Source of the DNA: Punica granatum
Lineage: Eukaryota > Streptophyta > Magnoliopsida > Myrtales > Lythraceae
Assembly: GCF_007655135.1 (NCBI RefSeq)
Contig: NC_045130.1
Coordinates: forward strand, 8,866,001-8,930,000
DNA length: 64,000 nt
Direction: 5' to 3'
Shown: piece by piece, positions 48,972 to 63,290 of the stretch
How the letters are laid out: every line of letters begins with the position of its first letter
How positions within the stretch are numbered: position 1 is the first letter of the stretch
Notes under the pieces: model-generated
What the model saw: the letters and a program-made list of their open reading frames with translations, nothing else
Database searches by the model: none
What the model was told of the DNA's origin: nothing
Translations under genes and position numbers: made by a program

Positions 48972-49327
48972 TGTCGGGGGCATAAAGCTCGCTTTCAAGA
49001 AGCCCAACTAGTAACCATCAGGGTCCATAATTCAACACGCCCATTTATAAAGGATATAAACCCACGAGGCAAAGAAGAGAGGTTTAACCCCTCCTTTATC
49101 CCAATTCCATAAGCCTATGTAAGGTAACGTCACTCCCCAGGAAAAGGTAAGACGCGCCACTCTGGACAGATTCTCTTTACCTCACCATATGCCCGGGGCT
49201 AACTTAATCATCGGAAGGAGAATCTGGGAACACCTCCTAGCCTCCCTTCCTTATAGGCACCCGGAGCCGGAGTCACTCATGGACACAACCCAATACCTGA
49301 GAAGATCGTGGACTTTTCTCCCCAATA
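48972..49327 (+). repeat. 5' LTR of the gypsy-type element
   Basis: Begins TGTCGGGGGCATAAAGC and ends TTTTCTCCCCAATA. It aligns along its length with the 3' LTR with transitions and several small indels (356 against 338 bp). Shared blocks include ACTAGTAACCATCA, CCCACGAGGCAAA, CATCGGA and GAGAAGATCGTGGACTT. It contains TATAAA-like sequence near 49057. Confidence 0.88.
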
Positions 49328-49799
49328 TTTGGCATTGTCTATGAGAATTCGAAAGTAAAGGCCATGGTTGATACAAGGAGAGCCACCCAACACACATAAC
49401 CATCAGTAGTGAGCCTACCATAACCACCGACCGACCAGCAATAACAACCATCTTCCTACCCCATTGCAGCTGGGGAAGAGCCCTTTGCACCCGTAGATCC
49501 ATTGCAGTATCAGTATTCCTCAGCCGCCAATCAACAACGTCAAGCCACCACTGAAGAAGACTCGAACGAGGCCCTGTTACAAGTACTTCCTCCGAGGCTC
49601 TGGGAGGTCATAAATGCCATCATCATCAGAAAGGTGCTCCTTTTGAGTGGTTAGGTGCCCCTGGCAAACCCACTTGCGGGGGAGACAGGTCCGAACCATC
49701 AAGAGGATGCCTCAATGTCGGAACATCATATGGAGCACGAGCCCTTGAGCCTAGCCCCAATTTACGCTCCTTCATCCAGCCCCTCTCCTGAACCCAGGG

Positions 49800-51600
49800 A
49801 AACGGAGTCGTACCATGTAAAATGCGCACCTTTCACCAAGATTCAGCCCCGAAGTTCACGGCAGAGGACGTGGCCAAAATGGTAGCCACAGAAGTCTCAA
49901 AGGCCATACAAGCCAAGGTACACACTCAGTTTGGGCCCCTATTGCTTGAGGAGGACGGAAGGTCTTCTCCGCGAAGAGATCTTAGCCGCTACCCTGCCAC
50001 CCAAGTTTGTAGTCCCCCAGATCCCCGAATACAATGGGAAGGCTAACCCACGGGATCACCTGCGTAGGTATACCTACTCATTACTTGGAAGAGCGCAAGC
50101 AAAGAGCTCCACTGCTTACTGTTTCCCATAACTGTCATAGGCATTACGGCTGAATCGGCCCACTCGCTAAGGCCTAGTGGCATCACGGGATTTAAGGAAC
50201 TCAAGGAGAGGTTCGCTAGCATATGCCGCGTCAAACGAGATCTAAGAGAGCTATTTGCGATAGAGCAAGAAAGAGGGGACTCGCTGAGGCTGTATTACGA
50301 CCAGTTCTTGAAGGTGTCGTCAGAGATAGAGGGGATCACCCCATTGGAATGTATGTCTGCCTTCCAGCGAAGCCTTAAGAACGAAGAACTTGTAAAGAGC
50401 CTAATCATAACACCCGCGAGCTCTTTCCAAGACCTCACGTACAAGGCTTCGCAATTTATGGTGGTGGAAGAGTCCCCATTGGTAGGAGAAAAGGGAAAGG
50501 TCAGGGCCAACGAGAAGAAAGAAGAAAGAAAGAATGTCGCAAAGAAAGGAGAAAAGATGAGAAAAAGAGCTACCCCGATAAGTCCATTCCCCTTAATGCC
50601 CTGCGGACAGCTATCCTCACAAAAATTGAGAGGTTGACCCTAGTCAAACTCTCGACCCCCAGGAAGAAAGGACCTATGGGTAGTGAGTCTGAGAAAATCC
50701 GCGTTACCACCGCACAATGGGGCATGATGGAGAACTGCATCAACTTGAAAGTAGACATTAAAGAGTTGGTCAATCACCTGAAAAGGTTTGTACGAGGAAA
50801 TGAGCCACAAAGGGGGAGGCCGCCGCGAGAGGTTGCAATCGAGAAGCCCGCGAGCATATCACATCGCTCAACTCGGCGCAATCATGAGAGAGGAAGGGCT
50901 CCTCGCGGAGGGAAAAGAAGCTAAACCCCGCGGAAGACTATAAATGTCATCGCGAGAGGTCCTGCTACGGGGGAAGACTCGGCGAGAAAAAGGAAGTCCT
51001 ACGCACCGTGGAGTCATGCTCCTCACAAACACGCGAAAACGTAAGTTCCCTATGGACGAGCAAGTAATCAGTTTCTCAGAAGTAGACGCGGAACACGTGA
51101 GCAGACCCCACGATGATGCTCTAGTAATCGCCATGCGGGTCGTGGGATACAACATGAAGAGGATTCTGGTAGATAACAAGAGTTCGGACGACATCCTGTT
51201 CTTCAACGCCTTTAGGCATATGCTTTTCAAACTAGAGGATCTCTCGCCAACACACTCCCCCTTATGGGTTTCACAGAGGACGTCACGGAGCCAATGGGGA
51301 CTATCACCCTCAAGGCGACCTTCGAAAGCGAATGGAGAAAGGTGATTCACGAAGTGCAATTTCTCATGGTAGACTTCCCTTCAGCATACAACGCGATCAT
51401 GGGGCACCACGCTCAAACACCATTAGAGTAATCCCCTCCACTTACCACCAAAAGATGAAGTTCCCAACTGAAAGGGGAGTAGGAAAGATAAAAGGGAGAC
51501 TAGTCGACTGTGCGAGAATGCTATATGGCCTTGCTGAGGGAAGAGAAACGCAAGCAAACGTCATCCATTGAACCATACCTCAGAGATGAAGCCAAAATAC
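49800..51600 (+). pseudogene. Gag-protease region of the gypsy-type element
   Basis: Frame-broken Gag similarity includes PPKFVVPQIPEYNGKANPRD near 49.99-50.06 kb and FKELKERFASICRVKRDLRE...ERGDSLRLYYDQFLK at 50.19-50.32 kb, the pattern of plant gypsy Gag proteins. A protease-like segment at 51.11-51.23 kb has ISFSEVDAEH, PHDDALVIAMRVVGYNMKR and ILVDNKSSDDILFFNAFRHM, where a working enzyme usually has DNGSS; here it is DNKSS. Stops and frameshifts show it is not functional. Confidence 0.75.
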
Positions 51601-52037
51601 CAACCCTCATGGAGGACCCTGTTGAGGTCATGTTGGCCTCCCCAGGTGTTGAAGGTAGGAAGTTCTCTTAGCGATCAAAGGAAGGAGCAAATAGTTGGCT
51701 TATTGAGAGCATATGCAGATATGTTTGCATGAGAATTTAAAGAAAATGGAGGTGACGGTTGAAGGGACGTGGGAGAGAAGAAGAAGCGTCAGCAATTACC
51801 GTGGCCATCATGGCTTGTTGTCAGGGACTTCTCTAATAACTCACACGTGCCCACGCGTGTTGTAAGACCACGCACACAAGTGGTCATCCACGCAGTCGAA
51901 GCGATGTCAAAAGCTCAGCCATTGGATCGCCAACTGGCTTTTGTCAGATCGTTCGGATTCAGACCCTCTGCTCATGTGAGACGTGTAAAGCAACTTCCCG
52001 CATTCATCACCATTCAAACGGAAAGTTAAGGGGCATT

Positions 52038-52375
52038 TGTTGCGGCATAAAGCCCACTTTTGAAAAGTCGAACTAGTAACCATCAATGGTCATATTCCAA
52101 CAGGCCCATTTGTAAGAGCTATAAGCCCACGAGGCAAAAGAGAGAGGTCTAATCCCTCCTTTATACCCATTCCATGTCATTCCCCATGAAAAGGTAAGAC
52201 ACACAATCCTGGACATATTCTCTTCACCTCACCACATAACCGGGGGCTGATTTAATCATCGGAGGGGGAATTCGGGAACACCTCCTGGTTTCCCTTCCTT
52301 GCAGGCACCCAAAGCCAGAGTCACTCATGATACACTCCGACACATGAGAAGATCGTGGACTTTTCTCCCCCAACA
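52038..52375 (+). repeat. 3' LTR of the gypsy-type element
   Basis: Begins TGTTGCGGCATAAAGC and ends TTTTCTCCCCCAACA, with canonical TG...CA ends and the ATTCT target duplication directly after. The differences from the 5' LTR indicate an old insertion. Confidence 0.88.
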
Positions 52376-53504
52376 ATTCTCTTATTCAATTCGTGAGTCT
52401 TTTTCATAATAGGGGGAAAAAAAGAAAAGGAATGGACTGTGTATTTACTCTTAAACTTAAATGTGCAGTAATAGAAAGAAGGGCTTATCTTTGAATTAGG
52501 GGGGAAAAAATCAACAATGACCGCAATGATCGGATTGTCTGACAAAATATTCTCTTAAGATGTGAACCAAATTGCTTGCCAACGTTGACAAAAAACAAGA
52601 ATATTACCGTAGCAATTTGTGTCCTCAATCAGGACAATTTGCATCCATCAACTTCAATTATGATACCACCGAGGTCTGGGTGGGGGTTAAGGCATATAAA
52701 ACAGTTGTCTTGACGTCCTGAATTCGACTCGCCACCCATACAATTACAGTTTTGTAAACACAAGAATTCTGTATATTGTCAGGAAATATATGATTAATAG
52801 TTCAATATATTTTTTTTGCTCTTTGGTGCATGATCCTAATCCATTTTCACTCATGCCACCTCAGATAAAGACCAAACCTCGTGCCAATGAAAAGGCTCAA
52901 GCACCTCATCAAGATCAGCTCAACAGAGTCGGGACAACGTTGATGAGACGAGATGCCGCTTGTCAAGGTTGAGCCCAATCTTGAGGTTTGAATCGACATT
53001 ATGGGAGGTATAATGGTTGAAGGTAAGGGCGTGATTGAAAATACAAGAGAATATTGGATCAGTTTAAGCTTCTCTTCGCCTGATCGATTCCATGAAAATT
53101 TGAACATGAAGGTCTGATTGCATCATCTCTTTGCCTAAAGTTGAGGGGACTAATCGTCCAAGAATGATTAGGGGATCGATTGAGCCTCCTAGTCCTAAAT
53201 GGAGGTTTGAGTTACACAGTGGCATACGGTAAGACAAGCCAAATTGGCATTAAACTTAATGGCGCAATAAATGAAACGCATATCATATGCTTTACCTGTA
53301 CAATTTCTTTTTTTTTTTTTTTTTGCGATCACAGCTATTTCCAAAAGTGCCAGACAGGCTAGTTTCGAGAGCAGACCAAACCCCGATCCACCGCATCATC
53401 ATGGAAGAGTGCAGCAATATCAACGGTTTCACTTCGTGGTCGCCCTCGAGGTGATAATAGTTCAGTGGTGTACCACCAAGTGCTGGGTTTCCTAACTCTC
53501 AAGG
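52376..53504. other. Spacer between gypsy element and BSK gene
   Basis: No gene supported. A degenerate tRNA-like stretch lies at about 52675-52740 (GGGGTTAAGGCAT then TTGACGTCCTG and ATTCGACTC), which looks like the head of an old SINE. A run of T lies near 53310-53325. The 3' UTR of the BSK gene is probably at the right edge. Confidence 0.5.
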
Positions 53505-56659
<3,155 letters not shown>

Positions 56660-59584
56660 CTCAGAGTGAAGATTATTTAACTGTGAACTCAAACAACCCT
56701 CGCAGTTCCCAAGCTAAGCATATCTCAAAGAGTAACTTCAAGGAGTGCCTCTTTCCACGGTTCTGTGCCAAGAATCAAAATCCCTTCAGCTCGAAAATTA
56801 GAAATACCACCGAGAAAACAAGCAATCCTCAATTGGATTCTCTATCGAACACTAAAATCTTCCAAGAGCCAGAGCTACCCCAAGAATCACAAGCATACAT
56901 AGTTCAGAACTATGAGCCCCTAACCAACATGCAAAAGCATCTGAATTCTGATTCAGTTCACTCTCTGGCCCACTTTGAGTTACAACTGAATAAAACACTA
57001 CTAAAACAGCGAACTTCCAACATCCCGTAAAATATCTGCTCTTGTCCGGTATCTTCTAAACCGTATCGGTCAGTAACAAATGAAGTTAAATGGAAATACC
57101 TCTGGCAGATCATTTTCATGCCAAGCCACCGCTGCTAAGCAATACCCAGAATCTCTTATTTCAGCTGTTAATCAGAATACGCGATCAGAGGACAAGAAGA
57201 TGAAGAGGAGGAGAGAGAAGATGAAGATGAAAGACACACGAAAGCAGTAAAAGGGCTTTCTTTTCTGAGGAAACCTGAACAGGGAGTCCTTCGTGCTTCC
57301 TGTTGGAAACACTGAGACAGGCATAAATATATATACGAACACTGGAACAAGCAACAGGAACAGAGTCATTGGTTTCCAGATTTTCTTGGTGGCTCTCTGG
57401 CTCACTGCTATTAACTCTCAGCAATCCTTTCTCCAATTCCCACCGACATGACCCCTCCCTCTTTATTTATTTCAATTTCCTGCACAAGGGGGCCCCATTT
57501 TTAACAATTTGCTCGTAAAAACCATTAACTCCCCTCCCCAGAAGATTTTCTTGCAGAGAAAAAGCAAAAACCACAGTGAAACAGTCTCCAAAACCACCTC
57601 CCATGGATGCTATTGTCCGACCGAGAAAAAAGTTAATCTCGTACGACAGGGACTCTCATAATGGGGATTCCTCGTAACTAGTCAAGATTCAATTTTTCCT
57701 GCTGCTTGCTACTGTATCAACAAAACCCAATATTATTTTCTTCATTCTTGCGCAAAAAAATATAATTTAATATCTTTTTTTTTCTTGTTTTATTTTTATT
57801 TTGTTTTTTTCTTGGGTGAATTTAATCTTATATATAAGAGCAAGAAAATATGGCGGAGCCGAGGGGACACAAACAGAGAGACACACAAAAGGGGAGATGA
57901 TGATAATAATGAGAAGGCGTGTGGGCACCATCAGATGGCCATAAATTGATGTGACAAGAATCTCCACAAAATCCACCTCTGGCCTCAACACATTTATACA
58001 TAAATATGATAATATACGATGATGATATTGATGGATGGCTTTTTTCATGAATTCTGCACTCACCACATCCCACTTTTTGGTCCATCCTCCACATCCATAT
58101 TCGGTGCCATTTATGCATGTATTCAATGGAAGAGTTGGGAGCGCTTTACTCTCGCCGATCTCCACAGAAACCGAGCATTAGCACAGTAACTTCTTGTCAT
58201 TTGCTGCAACGTGTCACGTCTGATGGTTTCGAAAATACTTTATGATGTAAATTTGGCAAAGTAAAAGTTCAGAAATGCTATTTTCTCCAATTCGGCAGTG
58301 CAGAATCTCTCCCACGCGACGCTTCTATAAGCACGTAAATTAAGTGACATTTTCATAGATCGAATGAGGGCCGGGATATTTTCATTCGAAATGGTTTGAA
58401 GGAAAAATATTTTATCATGAGATATATATTTCTAGAAAAGGAAATCTCTAAGTGAGCTGGGTTCTTAGGTAAATAGGGAAATTCTGCCATGATCCTGTGT
58501 CATATGGCACGGGACGATCATAGGCATTCACCCACAGAGCTCACGCAAGGTGGATGGCTGAGATCTTTTAGTGGAACCGAGAGATAACAAAAGATGTTTG
58601 AGCTACATGATTGGGCAGTCTTGTTATTGAACTGCTGATAATGGCTGCAGGGGGCATCCTAGTAGCTGGTGTGAAAGGAAAACAAAGTCGAAACAAAACA
58701 TGATTAAGCATAATTGGCGATGATTATTCAACACCGTCCTGATTTGCCAAATTCTCTTTGTAATGTAGGCATGATCTCTTGACATAGATCCAAAACCTCG
58801 AAGGCTTTTCAATTGACGCTACGACTCATGATTCATACTTTGATATGTTTCCTTAAAAGGAGAATCATTTTCTGGGTGAAACTATGACTTTAGGTTCGAT
58901 GGTTGTTGCCATGTGATCCATGGTTAACAATAATCATTTGATTGTTTAGTGAATGAAATTCACGAAAAGGATACATACAATTATTGTACTGTCGCCGAAA
59001 GTTTTTTTTTTTGTTATAAGAGAAGCTCATGAACATAATATATTTACGTACAAGTGATATTAGACAAAGACAAAGTAAATATGTACACTCAGCAAATGAT
59101 TCAAATTTTGGATTTTTCTGAATCAGATTGATTACTTAGACTATGATATCATGGATCCATAGTCATTGAGGAACCGTGTTCGTATCTTCTTCCTCAAAAT
59201 GGAAATTCCAAGCATGGGATGTCGTATGGCTTTATTTCATAAAGAAAAGCGCACAAATTTGCAGATTAGCTCAATAATTAAAAATTAATTTCCAAAACAT
59301 TGTTATTTGGGACAAAGACTGAAGAGCCTAGACGCACGTGTGCACCGTCCCTTTTGCGGTAGCGTGGAATGGGTCCGGGTCGAGGCAAACTGGCAGTGGG
59401 CCAACTGCCCCACTGATGGGCCTGGGCACATAAAGCACGCGCACGGGCTCCCCTCATAGTTTAGGCATGATCTCTTGATGGTGTTTGGTCCACGTCGCGT
59501 CAGCAAGGCATCGATTATTTGCCGTCCTTTTGAGGGAAAAAAGTATAATTCATTTTCTAAGGATAAATAATAATTCATTTTGTT
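56660..59584. other. BSK 5' flank and spacer
   Basis: The DNA upstream of the BSK ATG includes probable 5' UTR and promoter. Open frames at 57168-57436 on the minus strand are low-complexity serine/leucine stretches and unlikely to be genes. From 58.2 to 59.6 kb nothing was recognised. Confidence 0.5.
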
Positions 59585-60236
59585 ACATTCAACCGGCTCT
59601 ATAGGTGATTGGATTTATTTCTAACATAAGAGCTCGAGCTAATAAATTATAAAATTTATTCTCTTTTAAACTCAAGTTTTTCTATTCCATTTTTTCGTGT
59701 GGAATTAACTCTCAATATTCATATTTACGTGACGACGTGTGATTTTGATACTTTACTTACACATGCAACAAGGATTTAAACACTCGCCCTCAAGAACTGA
59801 CTACGAGTCGGAATTGGACTTCCGTGCTCAGAACTTACAACCACGAGGTGGGCTTCCTCTCAGCACCTCTGGCAAGATGAGAGGGATGATAATTGACAAT
59901 GAGAGACCACATTTGGACCCTAACTAAGATGATAAATGTTTCCTCTGCATTCGGATTAAAGAGACCACGAGTTTCACACTCGAGCTAAATATGGACGCAC
60001 TTTCAGCTACCCATCGACAAAAAGACATAACCACTTGGCATGACGTGTGCCAACCTTGATGCTTAGAAGCATAACTTACTCTAATATTATGTTAAATTTC
60101 ATTGGAACTATAAGTGATTTGTTCAATTTTCAATTTTAAAACTCAAACTAATAGGTTGTAAAATCCAATATTTTATAAATTCATGTTTTTCTATTCCATT
60201 TTTTACTCCGGATTAACTCTCAACACATTCTTCATA
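59585..60236. repeat. Pair of diverged direct repeats, about 510 bp apart
   Basis: About 135 bases at 59585-59722 recur, diverged, at 60095-60236. Shared landmarks in order are TGTTA, CTATA.GTGATT, AAACTCAA, TTTTTCTATTCCATTTTTT and GATTAACTCTCAA-like. The interior has no coding frame. It could be a terminal-repeat mini-element (TRIM) or unrelated insertions of one repeat. Confidence 0.5.
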
Positions 60237-60412
60237 GTATGATTCATATCAATAAGACTTCAGTTGTCTTAAATCTGTAAAATATCCTTATAATAATAAT
60301 AATAATTTAAAAAAAGAATCTCTGTGCGGATTAATATATTCTGAAACTAAATGGGACCTAATCCACATCTTGACTAGACCATTAATAGCTTAATAGATTG
60401 GGAGATGGAAAA

Positions 60413-60414
<2 letters not shown>

Positions 60415-60447
<33 letters not shown>
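60415..60447. repeat. AT microsatellite
   Basis: About 16 uninterrupted TA units. Confidence 0.9.
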
Positions 60448-60452
<5 letters not shown>

Positions 60453-60578
60453 TTGGCATGATAGATGGTTGTCCGTCGGCCCTTTGGCTTTGTATTGCAG
60501 CAGAGGATATTCAATTTTCCCTACCATTAAAAAGAGAAGGATAACGTACTGCTCCATATTGAAGCAAGGATGATGGTG

Positions 60579-60888
60579 ATTTTTTTTTTGATGAATGAAA
60601 GGCTAGATCGGATTATTAGTCCACTGTGGTAGCCCCAACTAAGGGAACTTAATCGTCACGGAATATTTCTTTCGCCATAACTAGCTGAGACTTTCGCTCA
60701 ACTTGGTCACCGCGGCCCCACCAACACACTAGTGAATTAAGTCCAAGGTCTACTGGATCAAACATTATGAACCGACCACTGTCATCCCATAATACACCCA
60801 TATAGTGGCGAGCTCTATGTCCTCAGTGAGGTTCGAACTCGTGATGTTCAAGTGGAGCGCTTGATGTTTAACCACTAGACCATCGTGT
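60579..60888 (-). mobile_element. tRNA-derived SINE with 8-bp TSD and poly-A tail
   Basis: On the minus strand the head reads ACGATGGTCTAGTGGTTAAA (box A) with GAGTTCGAACCTC (box B) downstream, and the element ends in a run of about 10 A, seen as T at 60580-60589. TGATGGTG flanks both sides (60571-60578 and 60889-60896). It differs in sequence from the SINE family at 12.7, 23.3 and 28.7 kb. Confidence 0.75.
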
Positions 60889-60904
60889 TGATGGTGCAAG
60901 AAAG

Positions 60905-61673
60905 ATGGTGTTGGCCAAGGAGCAACGATTCCCTAGCACTGCAGATTCAGTCTTTTTAACTGAAAGTTGCATGCAATTAGAGCAGCAAGACCTCGTATAA
61001 TTTGGCTTGCCGACAAGTCCGGAAAATTTATCATATTGAGTGCATGGGCTATGCTCATACCCGTTGGAGCTTGGGTCCCATGGCACAAAGCCATTTCGTT
61101 TTCCGGTAAATATTCCCCGTGCATTCTTTACTGCTTGGCCTTTTTGTACACTAGACAGGTTGAGCACAAAGAGTAGAGTTGCTTCGTGGGGAATTCAATT
61201 GGCTGTGAAGGAGGGTGAATTTTGTGGGCAGGAAGAAGAAAGTAGAGATCATCTCTTCTTTTCTTGTTAAGTCACTGGCTCTGTTTGGTCGAGTGTTGCT
61301 TGGGAGAATTGGAGTCAGCAGATCTTCAACAATCCGGGCATCGTGGAATTCAACCTAGTCTACTCGTTGAAGGGAAAAAAAGCTCCGTGTTATAATTTTG
61401 AAGCTTTTATGGTCGGCCTTTAAATACAAGGTGTGGATTAAAAGTAATCAGAGACTTTTCAATAAGAAACGGATGTCCGTGATTAACTTAGTTAAAAATG
61501 AAGGTTGCTTTGCTGCCTAGATTTTCTTTTAGAGCTGTAAATTCTTCATTAGTTCATACTCTGCTGGGCTAGGCACCTGATGTTTTTGCAGTTGTTTTGT
61601 TATTTGAATTTGCTGTACAATCTGCAAACACAGTTTTTATTATTAATAAAGTACCAATTATCAAAAAAAAAAA
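60905..61673 (+). mobile_element. 3' fragment of a LINE-type retrotransposon (zf-RVT region)
   Basis: Across two frames the plus strand gives KSGKFIILSAWAMLIPVGAW, VPWHKAISFSG, then LSTKSRVASWGIQLAVKEGE and FCGQEEESRDHLFFSC. This is the zinc-binding region near the C-terminus of plant LINE reverse transcriptases. Stops and a frameshift follow. The 3' end has TTATTAATAAAGTACC and then a poly-A run of 11 near 61663-61673, as expected for a LINE tail. The 5' part is missing. Confidence 0.75.
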
Positions 61674-61823
61674 CAGCTTGGACAACTTTTCCACAACCGG
61701 GCTCGCAGGCCCAAATAAAAGAAAAATGGCTTCGTAGGCCCTCAACTAGCAACCAGCCCAAAGCCCAAAGCATATAACAAGACGGACAAGTCAATCTAAT
61801 CAAACCAGGCATCAACGGGCTTC

Positions 61824-61852
61824 TTATTATTATTATTATTATTATTATTATT
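61824..61852. repeat. TTA microsatellite
   Basis: About nine to ten TTA units in direct succession, in non-coding DNA. Confidence 0.9.
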
Positions 61853-61918
61853 CCGGGAGCTTCAACGGGCTTAAATTTTCACCAAAAAAAGAAATTCAAA
61901 GCAGGCATCGTTCAAGAC

Positions 61919-62785
61919 TCAATCCCCGATTACATGCATTTGCCATTTCCTACTTTCGTTGCATGCACTCGTAGTTGCACGCAGCCACTCCTCATCCCCT
62001 AGGAATGTGTGGCTTGGAATCCCTCCGTTGGACGTGGATGTTGACAACCTCTCGGTTTCTTTCCTCGCATCCGTGAGCTGCTGCTTGAATCTTGCTATTC
62101 CATCTTTGAGATGGCACTGCTTGAGGATGGGTTCGCTCATGGATGGATCTAGGAGGGTTGGGGGTGGCAATCGCTCGGGGACTGATTTGGGAATTTAGTC
62201 TAAGGGAGGCAAAATTCAAGGAAAATACCTTTAGACATATATACATATTTATAGATATTTACCTACTCATTAATCTTACAACGTCATGTGAATTACTTTT
62301 ATTTGGACAAAACTTCTGAAGTAATTAGCTATTATAAATAGGATTTACTCTTATTATAACATATTTAACATCGATAATATTTTAAGGAGGAACATATATA
62401 TATATGAATCTACATATCTAACTCAAAATACAAACACCTAAATTCACATACATAATATATCATGAACTTTTTTATCCTTACTTACATTTATTTATTCCAA
62501 CAAGACTAGTAAAACAATTAGCTATTTTAAATAAGATTTATTCTTATTTATAGGATTCCAGCCCTTGGTACTCCTCCTTGAGCTTCTTGTTCTTGCCCGA
62601 GCCCTCCGGTTTTGAAACCAGACCCCCACCTGGTACGGGTTGAGACCTAGCTTCGATCCCAGCTGGTGCTTCATCTCTTGGTCGGGCCATTGCTATATTT
62701 TGAAGCAGTTCTCCAATAGCGCCGCCTGGTCGGAGCTAAGGATGAGCTTCTTTCTTCCGGCCGAGCTTGAGCTTGAAGCCTCCAT
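61919..62785 (-). pseudogene. HD-ZIP class I homeobox pseudogene (HB21/40/53-like)
   Basis: The ATG at 62785 opens MEASSSSSAGRKKLILSSDQ and a homeodomain ending in [15 protein letters not shown] at 62695-62693 interrupts it where relatives have a Glu codon in the same register, and a one-base loss after RRAR shifts the frame into [14 protein letters not shown]. The C-terminal part, across a gap without good splice sites, has the leucine-zipper-like ILKQCHLKDGIARFKQQLTD ARKETERL (62130-62050) and ends at 61919. The RAR.KNKKLEEEY pattern is typical of the HB21/HB40/HB53 branch. Nonsense, frameshift and a missing splice donor argue against function. Confidence 0.75.
62322..62555. repeat. Diverged direct repeat in the gap of the HD-ZIP pseudogene
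   Basis: About 33 bases starting AATTAGCTAT at 62322 recur at 62518-62550 with about four differences. The second copy directly abuts the end of the homeobox part (62555). The pair brackets about 200 bases and may mark an insertion or a slip duplication. Confidence 0.6.
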
Positions 62786-62977
62786 TGAGATTGGTTAAGA
62801 TTGAAGCACAGACTGATTTGGTTGACAGGGAATTTGGTTAACAAGAGCTGCATGCATGCATGTGTCTATATGTATTAGCCCAATATTTCCCTTTTGAGAG
62901 TTACAAGATATCATTTTTTTTTGTTCGGTTTATAAGAGAGACATGTGGGTATAGCTAGTTCAAGAAATAGAAATCCT

Positions 62978-63290
62978 ATGTGTTTGTTTTCGGAAAAACA
63001 TTCAACTCAACTCAACTCAGCTCCACTTATCTTCAATTCAACATCACAATCATTACTTTTTTTATTTTTAAAATTTTTTTAACCATTCAATTCAATTTTT
63101 AATATTAAATTCTCTCAACTATTCATTACTTTTTCACAATTCAACAACACAATCATTACTTAATCATTATTTTCTCTTAATTATTTATTACTTTTTTACA
63201 TTTTTTCTCATAATTCAACCATACAATCATTACAAACAAATTAAAATCAAAACTCAATTCAACTCAACTCTCAATCCAAACGTACTCTAA
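62978..63290. mobile_element. MITE-like repeat rich in CAACTCAACTC
   Basis: An AT-rich 310-bp segment with ATTCAACTCAACTC at both ends in the same orientation and short inverted outer ends (GTGTTTGTTTTCGG at the left; the right end read backwards gives GTACGTTTGGATTG). No coding frame. Its outer bases resemble those of the repeat at 23655-23906 (CGTTTGG), hinting at a shared superfamily. Confidence 0.45.

Larger units (their letters stand above)
48972..52375 (+). mobile_element. Non-autonomous Ty3/gypsy-type LTR element with perfect 5-bp TSD
   Basis: Two similar LTRs (48972-49327 and 52038-52375) bracket a 2.7-kb interior. ATTCT precedes the 5' LTR (48967-48971) and follows the 3' LTR (52376-52380). 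Right after the 5' LTR comes TTTGGCATTGTCTATGAG, a C-to-T-decayed form of the TTGGCGCCGTCTGTGGG primer site seen in plant gypsy elements. AAGGGGCATT before the 3' LTR is a polypurine-like tract. The interior encodes only Gag and protease remnants. No reverse transcriptase, RNase H or integrase is present, so it depended on a related element, much like TR-GAG elements. Confidence 0.88.

Noticed and set aside
57168..57436. Three overlapping minus-strand frames upstream of BSK
   Set aside because: Low-complexity Ser/Leu stretches in the probable BSK leader; no family pattern.
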